Assembly (NCBI RefSeq): GCF_028649475.1
Contig: NZ_JAQSIP010000003.1
Span: forward strand, 62,001 to 126,000
From: Curvibacter cyanobacteriorum
GTDB lineage: Bacteria; Pseudomonadota; Gammaproteobacteria; Burkholderiales; Burkholderiaceae_C
DNA: 64,000 nt
Direction of reading: 5' to 3'
Part shown: piece by piece, positions 45,936 through 54,011 of the stretch
Layout: every line of letters begins with the position of its first letter
Numbering within the stretch: the first letter of the stretch is position 1
Translations under genes and position numbers: made by a program
The notes under the pieces: generated by a model
Seen by the model: the letters and a program-made list of their open reading frames with translations, nothing else
What the model was told of the DNA's origin: nothing
Database searches by the model: none

Positions 45936-47144
45936 ATGGAAAGTTATTTCCTCGACTGGGCCAACCTGCTGCTGCGCTGGGTCCACGTCATCACGGCCAT
46001 CGCCTGGGTGGGGTCGTCGTTTTACTTTGTCTTTCTGGACAGCAGCCTGACCCCGCCGGTCGATGACGACCTCAAGCGCCAGGGCGTCAGCGGCGAGTTG
46101 TGGGCCGTTCACGGCGGGGGCTTCTACCACCCCGTCAAGTTCGCGGTGTCGCCGCCCAAGCTGCCCAGCCACCTGCACTGGTTCTACTGGGAAAGCTACA
46201 GCACCTGGCTCAGCGGCTTTTCGCTGTTCACCATCTCCTACCTCTGGAGCGCCAGCACCTACCTGATCGACAAGTCGCGCATGGACTGGGCACCGGCCGA
46301 GGCCATTGCGGTGGCGCTGGGCTTTCTGGTCGTGTTCTGGCTGCTGTACGACGGCATCTGCCGCGTCTTCGGTCAGCGCAAGAACGGCGACGCCATCGTC
46401 GGCGCCCTGGTGCTGGTGCTGGTCTGTGTGGCGTCCTGGCTGGCCTGCCACTGGTTCGCCGGGCGTGCCGCCTTCTTGCTGGTGGGCGCGATGATCGCCA
46501 CCTCGATGAGCGCCAACGTGTTCTTCTGGATCATCCCGGGCCAGCGCACCGTGGTGCAGCAAATCAAGGACGGCCTGCCGGTCGACCCCATCCACGGCAA
46601 GCGCGGCAAGCAGCGCAGCGTGCACAACACCTACTTCACGCTGCCGGTGCTGTTTGCCATGCTGTCCAACCACTACAGCTTCACCTACACGCACCCGCAG
46701 AACTGGCTGATCCTGATCGCCATGATGTTCGCGGGCGCCGCCATCCGCCAGTTCTTTGTCATGCGCCACGGCCACAAGCTGGGCCGCAACCCCCACCCCT
46801 GGCCCTACGCGGCGGCGGGCGTGGTGGTGTTGCTGGGCCTGCTGGTCTGGCTGCGCCCGGCCCCGGTGGCCGCCACCCCCCCGGCGGCCGCGCCGGTGGC
46901 CGTGGGCTATGAGCAGCTCAAGCCGGTGCTGGCCGAGCGCTGCTACCTGTGCCACGGCGAAGCGGTGCAGATGAAGAACATCCGCCTTGATTCGCCGGCC
47001 CAGGTGCAAGCCCATGCGCAGGCGATCTACCAGCAGGTGGTGGTCAGCAAGGCGATGCCCATGAACAACGCCACCGGCATCACCGATGCCGAGCGGGCGC
47101 TGGTGGGCGCCTGGTTCCAGGGTGGTGCCAAGACTGCGCCCTGA
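45936..47144 (+). CDS. puuD: Urate hydroxylase PuuD (membrane, cytochrome c tail)
   Basis: The 402-residue protein oxidises urate to 5-hydroxyisourate at the membrane instead of using soluble uricase. Eight or nine hydrophobic segments carry the PuuD region WVHVITAIAWVGSSFYFVFLDSSL and NHYSFTYTHPQNWL, and a C-terminal cytochrome c module has CYLCH (near 337-341) with the methionine ligand later in KAMPMNN. Electrons would pass to the respiratory chain, so no hydrogen peroxide is made. ATG 45936 lies six bases after GGAG, whereas TTG 45930 directly abuts it. It lies 27 bases before the 8-oxoguanine deaminase gene. Confidence 0.94.
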   Translation: MESYFLDWANLLLRWVHVITAIAWVGSSFYFVFLDSSLTPPVDDDLKRQGVSGELWAVHGGGFYHPVKFAVSPPKLPSHLHWFYWESYSTWLSGFSLFTISYLWSASTYLIDKSRMDWAPAEAIAVALGFLVVFWLLYDGICRVFGQRKNGDAIVGALVLVLVCVASWLACHWFAGRAAFLLVGAMIATSMSANVFFWIIPGQRTVVQQIKDGLPVDPIHGKRGKQRSVHNTYFTLPVLFAMLSNHYSFTYTHPQNWLILIAMMFAGAAIRQFFVMRHGHKLGRNPHPWPYAAAGVVVLLGLLVWLRPAPVAATPPAAAPVAVGYEQLKPVLAERCYLCHGEAVQMKNIRLDSPAQVQAHAQAIYQQVVVSKAMPMNNATGITDAERALVGAWFQGGAKTAP

Positions 47145-47171
47145 CCGTTCTCCGCCTGCCGAGCCCCCGCC

Positions 47172-48569
47172 ATGAGCACCCTTTTGCTGCGCCACGCGCG
47201 CTGTGTTGCCACCCTGGACGCACAGCGGCGCGAGCTGACGGACGCGTCCGTCTTCATCCGTGACCACCGCATCGAGGCCATCGGCCCCGCGAGCGAACTG
47301 TCTGCCGAGGCCGACGAAGTGCTCGATGTGTCGGGCTGCCTGGTCACGCCGGGCCTGGTCAACACCCACCACCACATGTACCAGTCGCTGACCCGGGCCA
47401 TCCCCGCGGTGCAGGACGCGGAGCTGTTCTCGTGGCTGCGTGGCCTGTACCCGATCTGGGCTGGCCTGACGCCCGAGATGGTGCGGGTCTCGACCCAGGT
47501 GGCGATGGCCGAGCTGCTGCTCAGTGGCTGCACCACCAGCAGCGACCACCTCTACATCTACCCCAACGGCGTGCGCCTGGACGACAGCATCGAGGCGGCC
47601 CAGCAGATCGGCATGCGCTTCGTCGCCACGCGCGGCAGCATGAGCGTGGGCCAGTCGCAAGGCGGTCTCCCACCCGATGCGGTGGTCGAGCGCGAGGACG
47701 CCATCCTGCGCGACACCCAGCGCCTGATCGAGACCTGGCACGACGCCGGCCACGGCGCCATGGTGCAGGTGGCGGTGGCGCCGTGCTCGCCCTTCAGCGT
47801 GAGCCGTGACCTGATGCGCGAATCGGCCTTGCTGGCGCGTGCCCATGGGGTGCGCCTGCACACCCACCTGGCCGAGAACGACCATGACATCGCCTACAGC
47901 CGCGAGAAGTTCGGCTGCACCCCGGCCGAGTACGCCGAGCAACTGGGCTGGGTTGGCCACGACGTCTGGCACGCGCACTGCGTCAAGCTCGACGCGGCCG
48001 GCATCGGCCTGTTCGCCCGCACCCGCACCGGCGTGGCCCACTGCCCCTGCAGCAACATGCGCCTGGCCTCGGGTATTGCGCCGGTGCGCCGCATGCTGGA
48101 CGCGGGCGTGCCGGTGGGCCTGGGGGTGGACGGCAGTGCCAGCAACGACGGCGCCCACATGCTGGGCGAGGCACGTCAGGCCCTGCTGCTGGCGCGCGTC
48201 GGGCGCGCACTCGAACCCTTTGGCTGTGACGCCGGTCCGGCCGAAATGACGGCGCGCGACGCCCTGGCCCTGGCCACGCGCGGTGGCGCCGAGGTGCTGG
48301 GCCGCAGTGACATCGGCCACCTGGCTGTGGGCCAGTGTGCCGATCTGGCGGTGTTTGATTTGCGCAGCCTCGACTTTGCTGGCGGCGCGGTGCACGACCC
48401 GGTGGGGGCCTTGTTGCTGTGCGCCAGCGCCAAGGCTCGCCACACGGTGGTCCATGGCCGGGTGGTGGTGCGCGACGGGCAACTCACCACCCTGGACCTG
48501 CCGCCGCTGCTGGAGCGCCACAACCGCCTGGCCCTGCAACTCGCCATCTCGGCACTGGGGCAGCGCTAG
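47172..48569 (+). CDS. 8-oxoguanine deaminase (amidohydrolase superfamily)
   Basis: The 465-residue protein has the amidohydrolase ligands HHH in LVNTHHHMYQSL, H in LHTHLAEN, H in VWHAHCVKLD, and D in GLGVDGSASNDGAHM. The sequence SWLRGLYPIWAGLTPEM after the first motif is characteristic of the 8-oxoguanine/hydroxyatrazine-like subgroup, and the SGCTTSSDHLYIYPNG segment fits 8-oxoguanine deaminase. That enzyme releases ammonia from 8-oxoguanine to give urate, which puuD, immediately upstream, would use. Guanine deaminase is the alternative, but the pairing with puuD favours the assignment. It is the last gene of the unit. Confidence 0.88.
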   Translation: MSTLLLRHARCVATLDAQRRELTDASVFIRDHRIEAIGPASELSAEADEVLDVSGCLVTPGLVNTHHHMYQSLTRAIPAVQDAELFSWLRGLYPIWAGLTPEMVRVSTQVAMAELLLSGCTTSSDHLYIYPNGVRLDDSIEAAQQIGMRFVATRGSMSVGQSQGGLPPDAVVEREDAILRDTQRLIETWHDAGHGAMVQVAVAPCSPFSVSRDLMRESALLARAHGVRLHTHLAENDHDIAYSREKFGCTPAEYAEQLGWVGHDVWHAHCVKLDAAGIGLFARTRTGVAHCPCSNMRLASGIAPVRRMLDAGVPVGLGVDGSASNDGAHMLGEARQALLLARVGRALEPFGCDAGPAEMTARDALALATRGGAEVLGRSDIGHLAVGQCADLAVFDLRSLDFAGGAVHDPVGALLLCASAKARHTVVHGRVVVRDGQLTTLDLPPLLERHNRLALQLAISALGQR

Positions 48570-48635
48570 GACGGTGCACTGATCCGCACTGTGCGGCGAC
48601 GCAGCGCGGTGCTGGCGGCGCCCTGACGCCGCGCG

Positions 48636-48680
48636 GTGTGGTGTGGTGCGGTGCGGTGCGGTGCGGTGCGGTGCGGTGCG
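48636..48680. repeat. 5-bp tandem repeat array (GTGTG/GTGCG)
   Basis: Nine consecutive pentamers: two GTGTG then seven GTGCG, 45 bases, directly before the stop side of modA. Such short arrays change length by slippage. Confidence 0.9.
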
Positions 48681-48686
48681 CAGGCT

Positions 48687-49445
48687 TCAGGGTTTGGAAA
48701 AGCCGTGCCCCTGCAACAGTGCCTGCGCGGGGGCCGAGCGCAGGTAGTCGACAAAGGCCTGGGCCAGGGCGGGCTGGCGGCTCGCCTTGACGACCGCCAC
48801 CGGGTAGCGCACCGGCGTGGCCGTCGGCACGCTGAAGGCGATGCGCACCTTGCTCGGGTCCAGCAAGGCGTCGGTGCGGTAGACAAAGCCCGCGTCCACC
48901 TCCTGCCGCCCCACATAGGTCAGGACCTGGCGCACGCTGTCGCCGTAGATGAAGCGCGGCTGCAAGGGCGCGTCCAGCTGGGCGGCCCGCAGGGCCTCCA
49001 GGGTGTAGCGGCCGACCGGCACGCTGCTCGGCTGGCCCACGGCGATCTTGCGGTAGCCGGGGCCACCCAGGTCGGCCAGGCTGCTGGGGGGCTGGGTCTG
49101 GTTGGCGGGCACCACCAGCACCAGGCTGTTGCTGGCAAAGTCCACCCGGCCTGGGGCCATCAGTTGGGCCGCGACGGCGCGGTCCATGGTGTCCTGGTCG
49201 GCCGAGGCGAACACATCCACCGGCGCGCCTTGGCGAATCTGCTGCAGCAGCGGTCCCGAGGCGGCGAAGTTGAGGGTCACCTTGACGCCGGGTCGCTCTT
49301 TCTCAAACGCCTGCGCCACCGCCTGGAAGGCGTTGGTCAGGCTGGCCGCGGCCGACACCGTCAGCTCTTGTGCGCGCAGCGGGGCGGCCAGGCTCCAGGC
49401 GATCAGGCCCAGGGGCAGCAGGCGGCGCAGGGACTGGGTTGGCAT
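48687..49445 (-). CDS. modA: Molybdate ABC transporter substrate-binding protein
   Basis: The 252-residue protein has a signal peptide (MPTQSLRRLLPLGLIAWSLAAPLRAQ) and the ModA pattern LTVSAAASLTNAFQAVAQAFE, VTLNFAASGPLLQQI, GAPVDVFASADQDTMD and IYGDSVRQVLTYVG. It captures molybdate for the importer; modB and modC are not in the window. Molybdenum is needed for xanthine dehydrogenase, which fits xdhC nearby. Its start codon lies inside an 11-bp perfect inverted repeat at 49444-49472. Confidence 0.93.
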   Translation of the reverse strand: MPTQSLRRLLPLGLIAWSLAAPLRAQELTVSAAASLTNAFQAVAQAFEKERPGVKVTLNFAASGPLLQQIRQGAPVDVFASADQDTMDRAVAAQLMAPGRVDFASNSLVLVVPANQTQPPSSLADLGGPGYRKIAVGQPSSVPVGRYTLEALRAAQLDAPLQPRFIYGDSVRQVLTYVGRQEVDAGFVYRTDALLDPSKVRIAFSVPTATPVRYPVAVVKASRQPALAQAFVDYLRSAPAQALLQGHGFSKP

Positions 49446-49472
49446 TCGCTATTCCTGAAGTGAATAGCGAAT
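49444..49472 (-). promoter_or_regulatory. 11-bp inverted repeat over the modA start, ModE-like
   Basis: ATTCGCTATTC (49444-49454) and GAATAGCGAAT (49462-49472) are exact reverse complements around a seven-base spacer. On the minus strand the ribosome binding site is in the spacer and arm and the modA ATG is at the end of an arm. The CGCTAT...ATAGCG half-sites resemble ModE operators; alternatively an RNA hairpin blocks translation. Confidence 0.6.
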
Positions 49473-49530
49473 GGTAGCGCCAAGCGCTGACCCTGGCATC
49501 AGCAGGGCGGCTGGGCAGGCTGGGGTTGGC

Positions 49531-49554
49531 GTGGGCGTGGGCGTGGGCGTGGGC
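49531..49554. repeat. 6-bp tandem repeat, four copies
   Basis: GTGGGC is repeated four times in the gap between modA and the acyltransferase gene. Confidence 0.85.
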
Positions 49555-49583
49555 GCGGTGCCACGGGGCTTGCCCGCGCGGGT

Positions 49584-50174
49584 TCAACTGGCGTCGAACT
49601 CGGCCGCGTTGCGGCCCCGGAATGGGGCATAAAAGGCTTTGATCTCGCGCATGTCGGCGTCGATGTCCCCGGTGGGGTGGAACACCGGGCCCAGCCCACT
49701 GCGTTTCTCGGCGAAATCCATGTACGCCAGCACGATCGGTACCTGGGCGGTCACGGCGATCCAGTAGAAGCCGGTTTTCCAGTGGCGTGTCTTGCTGCGC
49801 GTGCCCTCCGGGGGCACCACGAGCTGCCAGGGGCCGGGGCTGGCCTGGATGGCCTCGGCCGAGGCGGCCACCAGGTTGGTCGACTGCTCGCGGTTCACCG
49901 CCAGGCCGCCGAGCCAGCGCATCACCGGGCCGAAGGGGAAGCGGAACAACTGCCGCTTGCCCATCCAGTGGATGTTGAGTCGCAAGGCAAAGGCCACCAT
50001 CAGCGTGTAGGGCAGGTCCCAGTTGCTGGTGTGCGGCGCCGCAATCAGCACGCAGCGGGCGTGCTCCGAGGGCAGGGCGCCTTCCACGCGCCACCCTTTG
50101 AGGCGCAAAAAGGCGATCGAGAAGGCGCGCAACAGGCGGTTGACCCCAGGGGTGGTGAAGATGGTTCGGTGCAT
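49584..50174 (-). CDS. Lysophospholipid acyltransferase (PlsC-like)
   Basis: The 196-residue protein has the acyltransferase HX4D box (AAPHTSNWDLPYTL), the block VVPPEGTRSKTRHWKTGFYWIA and QVPIVLAYMDFAEKRSG. These are the catalytic and substrate motifs of the PlsC family; the subgroup is that of small soluble-looking or monotopic acyltransferases often annotated as 1-acyl-glycerol-3-phosphate acyltransferase. The acyl acceptor is not known. It lies 110 bases upstream of modA on the same strand. Confidence 0.82.
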   Translation of the reverse strand: MHRTIFTTPGVNRLLRAFSIAFLRLKGWRVEGALPSEHARCVLIAAPHTSNWDLPYTLMVAFALRLNIHWMGKRQLFRFPFGPVMRWLGGLAVNREQSTNLVAASAEAIQASPGPWQLVVPPEGTRSKTRHWKTGFYWIAVTAQVPIVLAYMDFAEKRSGLGPVFHPTGDIDADMREIKAFYAPFRGRNAAEFDAS

Positions 50175-50306
50175 GAGGCGGGGGGCTTAGGGCCTGAGAT
50201 AGCCGCGATTGTGCCGGTTGGGCGTGGCATTCCACCCGATCAAAGGCAAGGTAGAGCCTGAAAACACGGCTTCAACGGGGCCCAGTGGGCGCTTTTTCAG
50301 CCGAAA

Positions 50307-50439
50307 GAGCCGCGCGGCTCAGGGTTTATGAGCCTAGGTGAAACCCTTGGATTGAATGATCATCGGACAATATTGCGCGGTGATCGCACGAAATCGTGGA
50401 CTCCACACTGGGATAAACCCTGTGTAGGCCCTACAGTCC
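50307..50439 (+). promoter_or_regulatory. Structured leader region before MFS transporter
   Basis: The 424-base gap 50175-50598 has no gene. It contains the palindrome GAGCCGCGCGGCTC (50307-50320), AGGGTTT paired with AAACCCT (50321-50347), and a nested hairpin with GGACT/AGTCC (50398-50402, 50435-50439) enclosing ACAC/GTGT and GGG/CCC around an ATAAA loop. This could be an RNA element of unknown class or an operator group. A promoter lies either within or upstream. Confidence 0.45.
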
Positions 50440-50598
50440 GCACCCACGTTCTCCCGCCCGGCCCGCCCCTCTGGGGTGAGTTGCTGCGGCGGGAGATGGA
50501 ACCCTGGAACTGAACCCGGCCCCCGCGGGCTCCCGGCACCGAAGCGCCTGGGGGCCGCCCGGGCCCTCTGTCCTGAGCCCTGCTCGAAAGAACCCGTC

Positions 50599-51984
50599 AT
50601 GTCCCGCTCTCCCGTGGCCTCGCACGAGGCCCAGCAAACCAAGAAGGCCACCGCCAGTGGCTGGATCGGCTCCGTCCTGGAGTACTACGACTTCTTCATC
50701 TACGCGACGGCCGCGTCGCTGATCTTCCCGCAGCTCTTCTTTCCGTCGAGCAACCCGCAAGTGGCCATCGTGGCCTCGCTGGCCACCTATGGCGTGGGCT
50801 ACGTGGCGCGCCCGATCGGCGCGTTCTTCCTGGGCCATTGGGGCGACACCCATGGCCGCAAGCAGGTGCTGGTGCTGTGCATGTTCCTGATGGGCTTCTC
50901 GACCGTGGCGGTGGGTCTGCTGCCCACCTACGACCAGGTCGGCTTGCTGGCGCCGACGCTGCTGGTGCTGCTGCGCCTGGTGCAGGGCTTTGCCGTGGCC
51001 GGTGAGATCTCGGGCGCCAGCTCGATGATCCTCGAGCATGCCCCGGTGGGCCGCCGCGGCTACTTCGCCAGCTTCGCGCTGCAGGGCGTGCAGGCGGGCC
51101 AGATCCTGGCCGCCGCGGTGTTCCTGCCCTTGGCGCATTTTCTGCCCGCTCAGGACTTCAACACCTGGGGCTGGCGCATTCCGTTCTTGCTGAGCTTTGT
51201 GGTCATCATCGTGGGCTGGGTGATCCGCCGCGAGGTCGATGAAACCCCGATCTTTGCCGAGGAAAGCCAGGCCGGCCAAGTGGTTCGCGCCCCCATCGTG
51301 CAGGCCATCACCCAAAGCTGGCCCAACATGCTGCGCGTGGTCTGCATGGCGCTGATGAACGTGATTCCCGTGGTGACCACGGTGTTCGGGGCCGCCTACG
51401 CGGTGCAGGCCGGCTATGGCATTGGCTTTGACAAGGACGTCTACCTGTGGATTCCCGTGCTGGGCAACTGCCTGGCCGTGGTCGTGATCCCGATGGTGGG
51501 CAATTTGTCTGACCGCATCGGCCGCCGTCCGCCCATCATCCTCGGGGCCCTGGGCGCGGGCCTGCTGTCGTTTGGCTACCTGTACGCGATCAGCATCAAG
51601 AACGTGCCGCTGGCCATGCTCATGTCGCTGCTGATGTGGGGCCTGGTGTACCAGGGCTACAACGCGGTGTTCCCGAGCTTCTACCCCGAAATGTTCCCGG
51701 CCCGCACCCGCGTGTCGGCCATGGCCATCTCGCAGAACCTGGGCACCCTGGTGACGGCCTTGCTGCCGGCCCTGTTCGCGGCCGTGGCGCCGCCCGGTTC
51801 GGCCAACATCCCGATGACCGTGGGCGCCATCACGCTGGGCATTTGTGTGCTGGCCTCGCTGGCGGCCTGGAGCTCGCGGGAGACCTTCCGCATCCCCTCC
51901 AAAGACCTGGGCCTGCCCGAGGCGCGTCCCCTGGACGCGGCCGAGTACGAGCGCCTGCGCCAGGAGGCCTTGCGCAAGGCTTGA
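50599..51984 (+). CDS. MFS transporter, metabolite:H+ symporter family
   Basis: The 461-residue protein has 12 membrane segments and the MHS-type motif GHWGDTHGRKQVLVLCMFLMG in the loop between segments 2 and 3, with SVLEYYDFFIYATAASLIFPQLFF at the start. Such proteins import organic acids, proline/betaine, shikimate or similar compounds with protons. The substrate cannot be inferred. ATG 50599 gives the usual N-terminus; in-frame codons further upstream add unrelated sequence. A structured leader precedes the gene. Confidence 0.9.
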   Translation: MSRSPVASHEAQQTKKATASGWIGSVLEYYDFFIYATAASLIFPQLFFPSSNPQVAIVASLATYGVGYVARPIGAFFLGHWGDTHGRKQVLVLCMFLMGFSTVAVGLLPTYDQVGLLAPTLLVLLRLVQGFAVAGEISGASSMILEHAPVGRRGYFASFALQGVQAGQILAAAVFLPLAHFLPAQDFNTWGWRIPFLLSFVVIIVGWVIRREVDETPIFAEESQAGQVVRAPIVQAITQSWPNMLRVVCMALMNVIPVVTTVFGAAYAVQAGYGIGFDKDVYLWIPVLGNCLAVVVIPMVGNLSDRIGRRPPIILGALGAGLLSFGYLYAISIKNVPLAMLMSLLMWGLVYQGYNAVFPSFYPEMFPARTRVSAMAISQNLGTLVTALLPALFAAVAPPGSANIPMTVGAITLGICVLASLAAWSSRETFRIPSKDLGLPEARPLDAAEYERLRQEALRKA

Positions 51985-52031
51985 GGCCCTGAGGGCGCCA
52001 GTCCCGCCTGGGGCGCGGGCGCCCGCCGGGC

Positions 52032-53882
52032 TCAACGTCCCGGCTGGCGTGCCTGGTGTGCCTTGGTCAGCTCGCGCACAAACAGGCCGCTTTGGCTCTG
52101 CTTGGCCTCGTGCTTGGCCAGGGCCGCTTCGTTGGCCACCTGTTCGGCCGAGTGGTACTGGCCGCGCAGGATGCGCACCGCGCCAATCGACAGCGTGGTG
52201 CAGGGGAAAAACCGCTTCACCCCGTGCCGGTCCTCGGCCTCGATGCCGCCGGCCTGACGGGCGCTGTCGTCGAACAGGGCCAGGGCCTCGCGCGCGAATT
52301 CCTCGATGATGTCTTCGCAACGCTGCTGCCAGTTGTTGCTCTGGAACAGGATCATGAAATCGTCCCCGCCGACGTGGCCCACAAAGTCGCGCCGCGCGTC
52401 GCAGTGGCCCACGCACAGGCGCGCCACCAAGCGTATCATCTCGTCGCCCCGCCAGTAGCCGTACTGGTCATTGAAGGGCTTGAAGTGGTTCAGGTCGGCG
52501 TAGCAGGCGACAAATTCGGTGCCGCTGTCCAGCAGGCGGTCGATGTGCATGCTGATCGGGATGTTGCCTGGCAGGAAGGTCAGCGGGTTGGCGTGCCGCG
52601 CCGCCTCGATGCGCGCCTCGGTGACCGAGCGCACCAGCTGGTCTCCGGTGCCCAGGCCCACATAGCGGCCGTTGTCGGTGACGATGAAGCCGTCGCTGAG
52701 GTAGCGCTGGTCCTGTGAGGTCAGGATGCCCACCAGCTCGTCGACGTCGTAGTCGAGCTCGACCACGCGCGGCGAGTGGTTGGCATAGGCCAGGCAGGGC
52801 TTGCGGCCATGCACCTCGCGGAAATACAGCGTCGCGTAGTGGTTCATGAACTGCTGGCGGTTGATCAGCGCGACCGGCCGCTCGCCGTCGACCACGGCGA
52901 TGGCGTGCAGTTCGGGGCGCAGCTTGAACAGCTCGGCCAGCTCGTTGTTGGTGCAGGTCAGGGGGGCGGCAGGTGCCTGGATCACGGGCAGGTGGCGCAG
53001 CACGCCGGGCCGCGCCGTGTGTTGCAGCTGGGGCAACACGGCCACGCGGCGGTCGCTCATGACGGCCAGGGCGTCGGCCTCGATGCGCTCCATCACGGCC
53101 ACCGCGGGGCGCCCGAGCAGGTAGCCCTGACCATAGGCCATGCCCAGGTCGCGCAGCACGCGCAGGTCGTCGCGGGTCTCGATGCCTTCGGCGATCAGCA
53201 CCGAACCAAACACCTCGGCGATGCCCTTGAGCGCATGCACCACCTGCAGGCTTTCGGTGCGCTCGCTGAGGTCGTGGGTGAAGTACTTGTCGATCTTCAC
53301 GTAGGCGGGCTTGAGCTCGGACCACAGGCGCAGGCTCGAGCGCCCGTCGCCAAAATCATCAAGGGCCAGCGACACGCCGGCCGAGTGCAGGTGCTGCACC
53401 GCCATGTGCAGCTGCCCCATGTCCCCCACGCGTTCGTGCTCGGTCAGCTCCAGCACCAGCATGCGCGGCGACACACCGCATTGCCAGGCCGTGTCCACGA
53501 TGGCCTTGCTGCCGTGCACGCGCACCGCCTGCACCAGCGCGTCGGCGCTGATGTTGACGAACAGGCGACCCGGTTCACCGAGCGTCCCCCATTGGGCCAG
53601 CGCGGTGTGCACGCAAAACAACTCAAACTCAAACAGCAGGTCTTCCTGGGCCGCCAGGGCCAGCAGCACATCGGGGCGGTGCCAGGCACTGCCCACCGGG
53701 CCGCGGATCAGGGCCTCGTGACCAAAGATGCTGCCGGTGCGCAGGTCGGCGATGGGCTGAAAGACGCAGTGCAGGGCCTGGGTCGCCATCAACTCCGCCA
53801 GCGGTCCCGGGGCCAGCATCAGCCCGAGGTCCGGGCGCGAGGCGTGGGCCACGGCCTGGGATTCCGGTTCGTTTCGGTTCAA
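52032..53882 (-). CDS. EAL-CBS-GGDEF cyclic di-GMP protein
   Basis: The 616-residue soluble protein has the order EAL (about 30-275), a pair of CBS-like segments (about 300-430) and a C-terminal GGDEF. The EAL motif is intact at E56-A57-L58 (GHEALIRG), with LELTEHE, LALDDFGDGRSS and AEGIET. The GGDEF site reads GGDDF (near 500), a conservative change that can retain activity, and the N-terminal EAL motifs suggest phosphodiesterase function. The start is taken at TTG 53882 because AGGAG lies seven bases upstream; ATG at 53819 is the alternative. The CBS pair may sense adenine nucleotides. Confidence 0.87.
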   Translation of the reverse strand: MNRNEPESQAVAHASRPDLGLMLAPGPLAELMATQALHCVFQPIADLRTGSIFGHEALIRGPVGSAWHRPDVLLALAAQEDLLFEFELFCVHTALAQWGTLGEPGRLFVNISADALVQAVRVHGSKAIVDTAWQCGVSPRMLVLELTEHERVGDMGQLHMAVQHLHSAGVSLALDDFGDGRSSLRLWSELKPAYVKIDKYFTHDLSERTESLQVVHALKGIAEVFGSVLIAEGIETRDDLRVLRDLGMAYGQGYLLGRPAVAVMERIEADALAVMSDRRVAVLPQLQHTARPGVLRHLPVIQAPAAPLTCTNNELAELFKLRPELHAIAVVDGERPVALINRQQFMNHYATLYFREVHGRKPCLAYANHSPRVVELDYDVDELVGILTSQDQRYLSDGFIVTDNGRYVGLGTGDQLVRSVTEARIEAARHANPLTFLPGNIPISMHIDRLLDSGTEFVACYADLNHFKPFNDQYGYWRGDEMIRLVARLCVGHCDARRDFVGHVGGDDFMILFQSNNWQQRCEDIIEEFAREALALFDDSARQAGGIEAEDRHGVKRFFPCTTLSIGAVRILRGQYHSAEQVANEAALAKHEAKQSQSGLFVRELTKAHQARQPGR

Positions 53883-54011
53883 AAGGAGGCTCCTGCAAGG
53901 TCAGGGAAACGGACTTTGGCAGCCTGCTGTGACAGGGCCATGACGCAATGAGCAACACAGCCTTCACCGCAAGTGAAGGCTGGCCGGGCCCAGGCTGGGC
54001 ACAATCAGGGC

